This document shows, in pieces, positions 32,103 through 45,200 of a DNA stretch of 64,000 bases. Source of the DNA: Paracentrotus lividus (lineage: Eukaryota > Echinodermata > Echinoidea > Camarodonta > Echinidae); the NCBI GenBank assembly GCA_940671915.1, contig CALNVZ010000649.1, positions 4,386,667 through 4,450,666 of the forward strand. The letters run 5' to 3'. Made by a program: the position numbers and the translations under genes. Positions within the stretch are counted from its first letter, which is position 1. The number at the start of each line of letters is the position of its first letter. The notes below the pieces were generated by a model. It saw only the letters and a program-made list of their open reading frames with translations. It was not told the DNA's origin and made no database searches.

Positions 32103-32599
32103 TAGATGGTCATTTTCCCGTTTTTGTACATGTCTACTGAAAAAAGTTGGGTTGGGTTTGGACTACATGTACGTGTTTATGAACCATATTTTGTATATTT
32201 ATTATGAACTTTGGGAGGCCCCTAAATTTAAGTCTCTCTTTTTTAGACAAAAAAGGGCTTAATGTTGTATTGGGGGCCGGGGGGTATAGTTACGCACTGT
32301 TTGAAACACGATATTAATACTTGTTTTCCTTATTTAATTTCTACTTTATATAGTTACTCTCTTGTACTTATTTTTGTTAAGCACCAATATAATTCAAATT
32401 TCTGTGTAACTATGTTTACAAAAACCTAATAAAAATATTTTGTATCTAGAAGTAAAAAATAAAAATCTGACTGACCACTGTTGATATAATAAATTCATTT
32501 TTTGTTTCCAAGACGGTAAATATATATTTAAGAATGATTAAAACATTAACAATATTAGTTGGCCGCCCCCACTTAACAAGAGACCAAAGCCTGTAACCT

Positions 32600-32845
32600 T
32601 AAACTTTGATTTAACATAAAGAACAAAGATAGCCCTACACTTCAGACAAGTTTCGTGGGGATAGGACTGAAAGGGACTTAATTGGTCAGCCGGGTAAACA
32701 AAAAGGTCCCCCAAATGGGGGGGGGGGGTGTAAAATGGGCATTTGTGGGGGTTGACAAACTATTTTTATTGTTCATTCCCCGGGAATGGTTGAGGGAACG
32801 TTTAATATATATATATTATATAGTCACTGCCCCGACAAGGGGACA
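32600..32845. mobile_element. Degenerate relative of the 31,108 element
   Basis: GGATAGGACTGAAAGGGACTT, GGGTAAACAAAAAGG and GGGGGTTGACAAAC resemble the right arm of the 995-bp element. The ends are lost. Confidence 0.55.
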
Positions 32846-33685
32846 AACAATGTCAGAAAATTAAAACCGGAGCAAAAAGATGTTGCGGATGGAGCACACA
32901 CAAACAAAAAAGAAAAAGAAATATCCTACCTTTCAATGTATTTCGCCATTGGGAAAAGCATTATATACAAAACATGTTTACACTAAAAATATGAAGCAGC
33001 TTAATACTTTTTTTTCCCCACTGATAATCCCCACTTCAATTTTAGGGGGCTTTTTTCTTGTCCTCCCCTTTGGTTAAAAAAATGATTGGATCTGGTCATT
33101 GTCTGTTCTCAGAAATCAAAACTGACAACGAGCTTCTGCTTTCAGATTAAACAAAAATAATGAAATGTGTACACTAAAAATGATTGTAAAATGCAGGACA
33201 TCAAAAATATTTCAAAATGTACATTTCTTAAGTCATGTAATTTCGTCATCCCCTCCCATCCTCCCTCTCCCTCTCCTCATCTATTTTAAAAATCTGTTTG
33301 TTGTTTGTTTGTTTGTTTGTTTTCCTTCCCCATCTTTCCTGTATATCCCTGAAGCACCGACAGTTAATAAAAAGAGATGACAGATTCTGAAAGGATGAAT
33401 CACAAATGCATGAGGTAAGTAAATTATCATGTCTCTTAGTCTTTTTTTTTTTTTTTTTTAACCATCATTAAAAAATAAAAAATAAATAAAAATAATAATA
33501 ATAAAGCTCCATAAAATATTATTATAGAGACGATTAGTGTTTACAGTAGTAGAGTGCAGCCTAGCATTTAATCCTTTTATAATTACAAACATGAATAAAT
33601 TAATTGTCTATGTTAATGATTGTTAGACTATTTTTTTGTGTTTTTTGGGGTGTTTTTTTTGCACTGATAAATAAAAATGGAAATT

Positions 33686-33692
33686 CGCTCCT

Positions 33693-33742
<50 letters not shown>

Positions 33743-33759
33743 AATTGCGCCACAGAAGC
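33686..33759 (-). tRNA. tRNA-Asn (anticodon GTT)
   Basis: On the minus strand the sequence folds as a full cloverleaf. The acceptor stem GCTTCTG pairs with CAGGAGC (one G-U) with discriminator G. The D arm is GCGC/GCGC, the anticodon arm TTCGGCTGTTAACCGAA has anticodon GTT, and the T arm is GGTGGTTCAAGCCCACC. The A box (TGGCGCAATTGG) and B box (GGTTCAAGCCC) are intact, and a T5 run follows as a pol III terminator. It closely resembles vertebrate tRNA-Asn. It lies between two pol II genes. Confidence 0.93.
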
Positions 33760-34224
33760 TTGCTTGCTGCGGTAAGGATTCATAACAAACAGGTCTTTTT
33801 CGAAAAATGTTAGCGCCCTCTATTTATAATAATTTGTCTCTGCATGATAATAAAAAATGATAATACTTCATACTATATACTTTTTTTAGCACTTTTTTTT
33901 TCCCCTTTAGAATCGTAACTACTCTTTTGTTTTTGTACTCAAGGTGGGAATATACTTCGCTGGGGAGGGGATGGGGAAATGTTGCTAATAGTTATTCGTT
34001 CATGAACAGCATTAGACAGTCAGACACCTATATATTATGATAATGATAATGATAGGTCACAAGAATTAGTTTTTCTAAACAGTACAGGTCTATTATACGG
34101 GCTTTGAATTAGGAACATAATTATTTTATAATGTCAATGAGACGATTTTGAGAGATTAAAAGAGAAAAATAAACTTTATGTGCCATGTGTGTCTTCTGAA
34201 AGGCTTTGAACTTGAACACAAATG

Positions 34225-34385
34225 ACCCCCCCCAAAAAAAAAAAAAAATAAATAAAAAAAATAAAATAAATAATGAATAAATAAATAATATTAATAAATA
34301 AATTGATAAATTAAAAAATTAAAAATAAATAAAAATAAATAAAATAAATGAATAAATAAATGATAAATAAATTTTAAAATGCAAC
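34225..34385. repeat. A-rich low-complexity tract (AAATAAAT)n
   Basis: About 160 bases composed almost only of A with scattered T, arranged as AAAT and AAATAAAT units. Confidence 0.9.
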
Positions 34386-35801
34386 TAACTTTCCTGTTTA
34401 TATTTCAGAAAGAATGATTTACCTCCATGAAAATAAAATTGGCAGTAAAACAAACAGGGGATATTTTAACCAAATAAAGAGACATTTATGGGCTATTAAA
34501 AGATATTCTTGGGTTATAAGTTTCATTGTGACAAGTACGTGACACCAACATAATATTATTCAGTCCAAGCAATTAATTCTTATGTCTCACATTTACAAGT
34601 TTCAATGATTTTGAGGGGTATATAGACCATTTGAGAAAATAATGCAGGCCCAATTTTGTTTATTTTTTTTCATTCTGAATGCCTGTATGCAGACATTATT
34701 GGCGATAAAGACTTTCCTTGATTTCTTATACTGGTTAGTGAGAGCCTGGTTAAGTACAAGGCCGAAGTTTCCATATTGAGTTCGTTAGGCTATAAATAAG
34801 ATGGGCTCAAGTCATGATTGGCCAAAAGTTGGACTTGGGTATAGTTTTTAAATTCAGGATATTATATTACTTGTGTATCTATTGAAACATCCAGCCTGGA
34901 AGCATCCAGGTGATTTGCCAGAATTATTATGATGGTGCTCCATCAGAGGCCATTATGAAAATGCTTTTAAATCTCTTTTTGGGGGAGAAAACTATAAGGA
35001 ATACCGCCTTATTCGGAATAATTCCGGAGGCAGATTGTCAAAATACACCGTCGCGTAATGGATGAAGTATCATGAAGATATTATGAATAATTCTATATAG
35101 ATTTAAGATATTAATAAAATAAAAAAATTGTGACAAGCCTCCCCTAGAATTCTCCCTGACTCCATTGTCCAAACGGTTTAAATCATGGCATACACTACAG
35201 AATATATTCAAGTCAGATTAAAGCTCTGCTGCCAACGGGGAAGGGGGAGGGGGAGGTCGGCCCCTGCCCCCTGGATCCCTCCAGGCTCCTTATATGCTTT
35301 TACCGCAACAATAAAGTGGGGATGCCCCCAGCCCCCTACCATGGCCCGATAATGCCATACAGCCACATTAATTGCAATCTTTACTTTAGAGCGGGCTTCC
35401 TTCAAAACGTAAATAAGTGGCAGGGCAAGGGGATGACCCTTTGGGGGGGGGGGGTACTCAGTTGATCATCACCACCTTACATACAAGACAAGATAACAGT
35501 AAGATTTTTCTTATAAAGAAGAGGAGGAGGCGGGGCAGCGTTGATTGAAAGTGCATGCATTGATGGGCAATTGAGGTTATCTCTAATGGTAAAGTATGAT
35601 AATAATAATGATGACGTTGAGGATGAAGACTGTAAGTAATCATAGAATAGATTAATAATCGACAGAATTATATCAATTGCAAGAAAGACTATACCCCCCC
35701 CCCTCCCCACCGTCACACCCCTCTCGAAGATCCCTGCCCTACAACTAGCCCTGCGGGGTAACATACCAGTCGCGATTTTTCGAGTCACAAAATCCCTAAT
35801 G

Positions 35802-35809
35802 TCACGTGA
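35802..35809. promoter_or_regulatory. TCACGTGA E-box palindrome upstream of PKN
   Basis: The 10-base palindrome GTCACGTGAC, about 380 bases upstream of the PKN start codon, contains the canonical CACGTG E-box bound by USF/MITF/TFE-class bHLH-Zip factors. Function is inferred from motif and position only. Confidence 0.45.
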
Positions 35810-36189
35810 CTGGTTCTCAGTTGGTTGTTGATGAATTTGTACGGTCGGAACGGGGGTTTTGAGGGACTAAAAGTACTTCAAAAACGATATTCGAGTCAAT
35901 ATCAGTGACATGGAATTATGCATATTAAAGGACATAGAGATTATTTCTTGGAAGCTATTGTGATTTAGACGTCTTCAGGATTTTAAAAGGGATAATTTCA
36001 ATTTACAAGGTGTCATCGCAAACGGTTTCTGTGTTTGAGCACCGCACCTACCAGAGGGGAGAGCCGTTCGCTCAAGAACAACGCCCGGCTGAGCTGCGGC
36101 AGCGGTTAATTCAGTGTTGTAGCTACGCAGCTGCGGTCAACCACGGGTGGAGCGAGAGAGATTTCATACAGATTGACTGGTTGGGTAAC

Positions 36190-36222
36190 ATGGCTGCCGA
36201 TTCCAGTGCTGTTTTAGCACAG
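36190..36222 (+). CDS. PKN: PKN coding exon 1
   Basis: Encodes [11 protein letters not shown], donor GTAAAT. This ATG is the first in its open frame; the frame extends upstream to 36,010 but without another ATG. The context AACATGG is a good initiation context. The GC-rich leader upstream is presumably 5' UTR. Alternative first exons are known for this kinase family, so this may be one of several. Confidence 0.75.
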
Positions 36223-39200
36223 GTAAATAAGCAACATCTTATGTTAAATTCCCTGTTCAGACAAATTCGATCATGTAGATTTCATTAGGGAAATTATTGT
36301 GTTGATTTTGTTGATTTTTTGATTAATTAATAAACTTTATTTCAGTTTTTAAAAACTTTTAAAATTGGCTTAACATGAAATTAGAAAATCTAACTTAAAA
36401 GTAAGATGCCAATAAGATAAGGGGTCTTCGCATCTTACAAACGCAAGTTGTTCCTTGCGTTGTTCAGTTTGCATGATCAAAACGTATAGCGAAACAATGT
36501 GTGACCAAATTATCGCATAATCGAATACTGGGCACCAAAATCTCCAAGGCCAAACAGGGAATTTTAGAAGGGGCACTAAGGCCAGTAAGGGGGTATCCAA
36601 AGCCATGGCCTCCGTGGCCTTCAATTAATTTAAGCCCTGGCCCTGGGTCTATGGGTCCTGCGAACTATAGGGATGTCCCTTTGGGTAATAGTATACCCAT
36701 GGCTCCTACAAGGATTCCAATCAGGAAGGCAGTGTGCCAATGTTGTCGCGCAGAGCTGAGATAGAAGATTAGGGACTTCTTTTTTTTTTTTTTTTTGGGG
36801 GGGTGGGTTACGTTTGATGTAGGGTTTGAAGTTAAAATGAAGAACTGTTCTTTTGAAGGTACCTGTACAGTTGGCCAGATGATCTAAGAAGTTATGAAAT
36901 TGAAAAAAAAACCAAAGTTAATTTTGAATCAAATGCATTGTACTGTGCAAATACAGTGAAAATGACTGTAATTTTGTGTGAAAACAGCTGTTTTGGCCAT
37001 TTTTTTTGTACAAAACACTTGATACATTTATGAAAATGGCCAAACTAACTATTCATGTGGTACATGTACATGTACATGTAAGGGCAGGAGGGATGTGAGT
37101 GTTATGAAATTAAGGTTTCAGGTACGTGTACTTGGCAAATGATGTTGCTGAACTTGACATGGTACACATGATGGGCCCCCAGATTTAATCTCTAACCCCC
37201 CCTCCCATTCCACAATTTAAATGGATTTTAAATGCACACAAACCCTGTCCATTTTTAGTTTAAGTCCAAGCTATTTTGCAACTCTGTCCCATGCGTTTAA
37301 TACTGATGAATGATTTACCATAACTTAATCAGGCCTCGAAAGTCACCTGTTTTAGGGGCAGGCAACTTTTAGTTTTGGGGGGCACTTTTTTCACTTTTTT
37401 CAAGGGCAGCAAGTTAGGTCAGAGGGGCACCAAGGCAAAAACCAACAATTATGAAAGGGCACCAACTTAAGGCAAATCCCCAAAATATGAAAGGGCTCCC
37501 AAACCCTTGGTAATACCAAGTAAAATTAAGTAAAGGGATTATTAGCAATGAACGATGGTGGATGAACACCTACGGTGGCTCCTGTTTCTGGTAACACTAG
37601 ATTAGTCGAATACAAAACGGAGGTGAGCCCTCTTACAGTTTGAAAGAACTCACCTCATTTTGAGTTAGTGTAGACCACCTCTTAATCAATTCTTCAATGA
37701 AGAAGAAAAATTGCTGCTATTTTTTAAAGAAGACATGGGATACCATCGATAAACTCGAAACAAAATCATTCGCTCGTATTCATTCACAATCTAGATCAAC
37801 GAGCCGAAACATCGCACATGGAAAAAAGCTGCAATGGCACATTGCGTGTAATGTAACAGCCTGTATCGAAACTTTCCCCCCGCTGTAAACTTTACTTCGA
37901 TGCAGATACGTTGACACGAAGGGCACAATAATACGAGGGATTGAGTTCAATAAATGGAATGTCCATTGCATTTGTTTACGAAAACTCTCCCATCGCATTT
38001 ACCCCCTGAAGTTGTACTCGGGTACGTAACGTACATAGGCTATTCGGACGAAGGTACGAGGGAGTGAGTTCGGGTAATAGAATGGCAGCGTGTTTACAAA
38101 AAAAAAATCCCATTCACTGCGGTGCGAGCATGCACGAGTCGAGTCGGTTGCAATCACGCTGAACGTTGATGTTGAATTGCAACTGAACCGACACTGCTCT
38201 GATGCGCTTGTGAATCGAAGCTGTTATTAGTTTGGTGTGAAAAAATGTTGTTTCCGTACGTTTAGGGGAAAAGGGCATTACGGCAAACTGAAAAAGGGGA
38301 CGGCTACAAGTTGCCGTAAGTATCATAATTTTGAGAGGGGCGACGCGGCAAGTAGAGGGGGCATCGCGGCAAATTGCCTTTTGCCGGCCGGGTAATTCGA
38401 GCCCTGCTTAATTATGAAATGATACATCTCAAATATTTTTCAAGTTTTGGCGAAGAGTTCTGTACCTACAAATGTATACCCAAAACATGAAAAATAATTG
38501 AGATGTATCATTTCATAATTAAGTTATGGTAAATTATTTGATATGAGACAGAGTTGCAAAATACATATTGTAGCTTGGACTTGCCCTTCAACCAAGATCA
38601 TTTCTGTGGAACCATAAAAATGGAGAAATGATCCAAGTTTAAAAAAATTACACAAATGGGTCAAGTACACTGTACAAGAAAAACAATATTTGATAACCTT
38701 TCAATTCCGTAAGACATATTTTGAGAGCAAGCAGAATGAACATCAGACAGAAAAGGCCAAAGCCAACATCACCATCATCATCAATTCATGTATGGCTTCT
38801 GTACAAGTAATTAGGAATAGGATAACCCACCCCACCATCTTGTGCATTGCATCTCTTGCAGCTGTTGGTTTGCTAATCTACGCACACATAGTATTAATTA
38901 CATTGTGGGCTATAAAGGTATGATACTTAAGACCCTGCACATATATCTCATGACTGTAACAAGTTAGAGGTCGAACGAGGCATCTCACAACAGACATTAG
39001 GCGTCATGTTCTACACAACGTCTGTTTCATCTTCCGTACAAATATTCTCGTGTGTTCAAAACTTTGTTCCACACTGATGATACGATTAGTAGGACCTCTA
39101 GGGACTGTTATTTAATTTGTGATGTATGTTAAAAGTCTGTTACAAGTTAGAGGTCGTCCAATGCATCTTACTATGTTCAGACATTAGGCTTCATGTTCTC

Positions 39201-42200
39201 CACAACATCTGTTTATCTTCATGTGTTCTTGTTCAAAACATTGTTCCACACTGATGATACGAGTAGTAGTACCTCTCGGGACTGGTATTTCTCCATTTGT
39301 GATGTATGTTCTAGCTGTTCTTAAAAAGTCTGTCCAAAACCTTGTTTCTCCCCAGCACCATGGCGGTGACACTCTAGGGACTTACGTGGAGCAATATGGC
39401 GGCCAGGAGATCCTGGATCTGTCAGACGCAAGCTTCCAGCAAAAGCTGGAGCAGATCAAGGATCAGATCAAGAAGGAGATCCGCAAGGAGCTTAAGATCA
39501 AGGAGGGGGCGGAGAACATGCGCAAGGTGACCACAGACAAGAAGAGTCTTGCCAACGTCAATAACCTGGTCAAAAAGGCCAACGCCAGGTTGCAGGAATT
39601 ACAGCAGGAATTGAATGAGCTCAATGCAAGGATTGTTGTCACCTCAGAAGATATGGTGCCTTCTGGTAAGAATCAATTAAATACTTTTTTTTAAAAAGCT
39701 GAAAAGAGATTAAACTTGTCTGTACAATGTACATGTATGTAAGTTTTAACTTATTTTGTGAAGCAACATCATTGTTGACATACCGGTACATGTATTGGCT
39801 ACATTCAATTTTAGCTCTTTGTATATAAAAAAGATAGTGTTCATGTAGGTCTGCATGTATGTTTATTTTTATGCCTCCGCCACCGAAGGTGGTGCCGGAG
39901 GCATCATGTTTTCGGGTTGTCCGTCCGTCCGTCCGTCCGTCCGTCCGTCCGTCCCGTTTACTCGTTATCGCGATATCTCAAGAACCACTTGAGATATCAA
40001 CTTCAAACTTGGGGATAGTACTTATTACCATAGGAAGATGATCTGATTAGATTTTGGAGTATGTAGATCATTTCTTCCTAAAACGCATTAATAGCAGTAC
40101 GGGTTAAGCAGTACCATCACAATTCAATTGATAAGTGCTTTAATACATAAAGTGATCTCGTGGAGGAAAATTTAAGAAGGCAAGTCTCTTACAACATTGT
40201 TGCTAGGGGATACGGCAGAGAAAAGGATTCTATTCTTGGCGATAATGCACATTTGTATGGCTTCTTTTGATGAGAAAAGATATGGGTTTGTGGAGTTCTG
40301 TTATACTAATATAGACATACACATGTACAGTATCAATCATATGGGGACATGGTGTACATGTTCATGTAATGAGAGGTTGTCATTTCAAAAGAACAAAAAC
40401 TAATGACATTCAAAACTTCTAGCAAATAATACAGATAGGCCCTTGACCTTCTTCTGTTCAAATATATTGTAGATCTGGGGCGAAACGAAACCTCTTCTCC
40501 ATTCTGACCGGAAATTCAAATCACCACCATAATGGCAACAATAGATTTGTCTTTTTACACCAAACTTCTTGCAACGGATCGCAGCACAAATTCAAACGAA
40601 TGGCAAAAAAAGAAAGAGTTGAATCAGATGGTCAATTGCACAAAACAATTAATTCATACACAAGTGGGCAATTCTGCTGTGACGTTATTTGTCTTGCTTT
40701 TTCAACTTTAGATCATTCACATTGTACACAATGTACATGTACATAATGGTGTTATTTATTGGGGCTTGTAGAACTACATACTTAATATGAAAACATGTTG
40801 ATATAACAGCATGGTAACTGATATTACATTGCCATTCCCCATAAAATAAAAATGTACCGTACATTGTGTACACTTGTATATTGTGAGTGTTTATGAAGAG
40901 TGACTACCAAGTAATGTAGGCCGGTAATAGGCATAAACACCCCACCCCCTGAAAAATCCTGGCTACAGTTCTAGTACGGTACTCACTGTATGGGTTATAA
41001 AAAGTGTCTATATGTGCCAAGCAATGTAAATGTATGTTTAGAGGTTTAAACACCCCTCCCCCTTGAAAAAAAAATCTTGGCTTCAGTTCTGGTATCGTAC
41101 ATGTACAATGTACATTGCATGTATTAAAGGGAATCTAGTGTAGTGGGAAAGGTGAACCATGGGTCAAGAAAATAATTGTGAGCTTTCAAATTATTTTTGA
41201 GGTATTTAGGAAGAATTATATTGTAGGAAGATCCACTGAAAAGGATTGCTTTTCAGATGCCCTCATAATGATAATATGACCAAAAAAGCTGAAATGTGCG
41301 GGTCCCGCACATGTGAGCACATGGCCATGTAGTCCCATACATGCATTTTTGAGTGCAGTGCATGTTACTCTTAGAAGAATTTGGTAAATTTCTCATCATT
41401 TTCTACATTCCAAAACCTCGAATCATTAAATAATTCTTAGGTGCATTGTTATCAACCTTTCCAATCACTTTGAGAAGGTTTCTTTCATGATTCCATCTCA
41501 TGACTACAACACTAGATTAGCTTTAAACATCTCAAATACAATTACTGTATTTACATAATGTACACTGTAAATTATGAAGAGTGTCTACAATGTAATGTGA
41601 GAGGCATAAACACCCCCTTGAAAAGTTCTGGGTATGGGGTGTTGTACATGTATGTGTTGTACATCAAAATATGAATAAACAATGTACACTGTACGTAGTA
41701 AAGAGTGTCTACAGATGTAATTGAGGCGTTGTAGGGAGGAGGAAGGAGATGATGGCTTGCAGTGCAAGTATTTGCCTAGAGTGCCAAGGGTCACTGAATG
41801 CTCTTTAATGGCAAGAGGTCAAGACGCACTGATGTTGCTATGCCTGTAGCCTTGTCTGCAGGAACCAACAATACACATATTTTACATTGTACATACATGT
41901 ACATGTCAGGCCTTCTACATGTACATGTATGTACTTTACATACTTCATTGTAATTGTATATTTAATACAAACACTTCCCACGTCCACCCATATTACATGT
42001 AAGAATATATGCATAACATGTAATTGATAACATTTTATAAAATTAAAGTTTGTTTTTGAGGTTAACAAATTAGCTGAAATATCTTTGAAGATGTTTTCCC
42101 TCATTAGAGCAAAAGGAAGTCACTCAATATTTGTTTTGTATACTGTAGTGACCATATTTACCACTATATTATTCCATACGTGTACAATAATACATGTTGA

Positions 42201-45200
42201 AATAAATCAAAAACCATGACTATTGTTATTATCCCTTTCACCATATCCCTATCAAGCATGGATTCATTTGAATTGCATTGTAAGTACAATGTACTGTATT
42301 GGGTGGGCCTACTTATTTTTTTTCTGTTTGGAAGTAAACTGTATTCAAATTTGAATTAACAATTGGTAGGGTACACATGTCATCTATGTACATTTGTACA
42401 TTGTAGGGCTATGTTTAATCCCTGTCCTCATCAATTTGGAACATTTGAAGACACCACCAACATGGTAAACTCTGCATGACTTTCTAAAACTTTTAGTGGG
42501 GGGGGGGGGGANNNNNNNNNNNNNNNNNNGGGGGGGGGGGGGGAATTATCTATTCATCATCCCCCCTCCAATACCAACAACACAATCTGTGTGCAGATCT
42601 ATGCCAGTGGAAGAAACATTTATACATACATGTGTTAAACTACATGTATAGTATGAATATGATTTTCATACTTTTTTCTAATGTTTAATAATAATAGAAT
42701 AATAATTTATCAATTAATAAAAAGTTATTTGTCTACTTGGTGAACGGTGAAACCTCAAAACCTGAAACCAATGCCGGGTCACTAACATGTAAAGCTGTGG
42801 TCTCTGTTATAGAGAGCTCTTCCTATTTGAACTACTCTTACATTACAGTACTTATAGGTGGAGTCATTGTCAATAATAATATTCTGACCGGTCTGAAGAG
42901 AAGGGTTATTGACTTGCAAAAATAGAACAAGGAAATTGAAGGGAAAAAAAAAAGAGTGCAGATCATATCTAAAATATCTTACATGTATGCTGAGAGCCGG
43001 AAGTGTGCACTTCTAGTTTAAAACCTTTGTTAATGTTGCATGCAGCTCTTGCCTTTATTTTAAAATGTGTCTGAACTGTTAAAATGTGTACAAGTACATG
43101 TGTGTGACCAGTACATTTTGAGATGGGTCCCCCCACAAAAAAAAAAAAAAAAAAATCTGATGGCAAAACAGATTGATGCACTTTACTTTCAAGATATGTA
43201 CCTGCAACTCAAAATTGTCATTTACATGTATTCTTTAATATTATTTTGTTGATCCCAAAAATTCATAATTAATAATTCAACACATAATTCTTTAGGGGAA
43301 TTTTTATCAACCTTTCTCGATCACTTTGATGCAGTTTCTGTGTCAAATCCAATCTTATGACGACAATAATAATTTAACTTTGACAGACAATACTTTTGGA
43401 TGACAGTGTTCTTGGTTGTTTATTTATTAATGCTAGACTACCACATCCTATTGTCAACTTCAAATTTAGGACAAAATGTACCATTTGGGATACCGTTACT
43501 GGCATTAGTGCAATGAATATGTTACTTCCTACAGTTTTTACTTTACTTCTGCGTGGGCTAATGAATTCTTTGAGATTACCACACTAATGTACATATATAC
43601 AGTTAGTATACATGTACATGTATGATGACAGGCTTACTTTTGTACATGTGGTTAAATACATTAAACCTGGTGTACATGTATAGTTTTGAAGAAAAAAAAA
43701 TGAATCCGCATATTACCGTTCAAATGTAGTCTCATGTTGTCCACATTGCACGAAAAGATATGTGTGAGAGATCTTGTCATATATTCCTTTCATGTTTTCC
43801 GGTGAATTTCAATGAAAATGTTTGAAAGAAACATAATGTAACGGTTGTTTTAGACCTCTGCTGGGATGGGCACTCACCAGAGCTTCCCGCATGAACGGGC
43901 TTAACGATCCGTGTGTAGAGAATCCCCATTGGTTTTCCACGTGAACCCATGCTCAACGCTGAAATTTATCGTCCCCGACTTTACGTTTTATACTTATATT
44001 GTGAAATAAACATACTAAAACAAGATTTCGAGTAATATAATTTTCTTTATTATAGTTAAATATAGGATTCAATCTTTCATATTTTTCTAACTGTGAATCC
44101 AAATCAATTTTTCCTTCTCTCAAAACTATACACCAGCTCTTTAAATTCAAAATTCAATAAAAAAGTTTGTTTTAGATTTTTTAAAACAAGATCTATTATG
44201 TGTATGATATGTAAATAAATTGCATACACTTTTCATTTATAATTCACATTTCAATTTTGTTTACATAATGATATTAGTGGGTTTATGTACAAAGTATCTA
44301 TACTTGTACAATGTAGGAAGGCTATACATGTCATGTATGTAGGCCTACATGTATGCATTCTACATGTATCTTTTAAGCTGAAAAGAGGATTTTACCAGCC
44401 CCTTGTTCCCTTAGATTACAACGGCCCATTATCATCAGTTATTTTTAGCTCATTGAATTGACACTATGTGTGACTTAAATGATTAGGGGATAAGCCCTAG
44501 ATATTAATGAGCTTAGTGTGGGCTCTACTTGTAGCCCTACTTGTTCAGTTGAATCTCATGGAGTTCCTTACATACAATGTAGGGCCTATACATGTATGGC
44601 CAAATAACAATAAAATTAATTAATCTTTAGTGCCCCGCCCACTTCTTTTTGGGGACTGTCTATGTACATTGTATCGTATCGTTTCTTGAAAAAAAAAGAA
44701 AAAAATTATCCTGAGTACTGAATTAGCCAATATTTTCGCGTCCAGATATTTTTGTGATTTTGGACCAGTTGGGGAAATTTGCGAGAGCAAAATTTTGCGA
44801 TTTTGGTGATGATTTCATTACTATAAATAAATTTTCGCGATGACCGACTCGCGAAATTCGTGAAAATAAAGTCACTGAGAAAAATAACCACTTATGTGAT
44901 ATCACTTTAGCCTCGTTTACATGTATCGTATCCAGTCCTTAAAGGAGAAGTTCACCCTGGAATTTTAATAGTTTTAAAAAATGCAGAAAAATAAAAGAAA
45001 AATATGAGTGAAAGTTTGAAGAAAATCGACCTCAAAATAGCGAAGATATGAATATTTAAAGTTTTGATTCTGTGACGTCACGTGCAAGCAGCTCTCCAAT
45101 GTATTGTGTATGAAAATTTCATAAATTTTTCTTTTTTCATGGTTCTTGATAAGGGAATGGGTCAATTCTTTTTATAGAGGCATGTATATGAACATAGATT

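Larger units (their letters stand above)
30935..36189. promoter_or_regulatory. Divergent intergenic region between NUP188 and PKN
   Basis: The two start codons face away from each other, 5.3 kb apart. The region holds the foldback element at 31,108, a degenerate relative at 32,600, A-rich low-complexity sequence at 34,225 to 34,380, a tRNA-Asn gene, poly-C and poly-G runs, and a GC-richer stretch just before the PKN start. No protein-coding exon was recognised. Whether the two genes share promoter elements cannot be judged from sequence. Confidence 0.6.

Noticed and set aside
36010..36189. In-frame upstream extension of the PKN first exon
   Set aside because: The frame is open but the only upstream candidate start is GTG. 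The ATG at 36,190 is the first ATG in the frame and has a good context.
39859..40041. 60-codon frame with [11 protein letters not shown]
   Set aside because: Driven by the (GTCC)n microsatellite.
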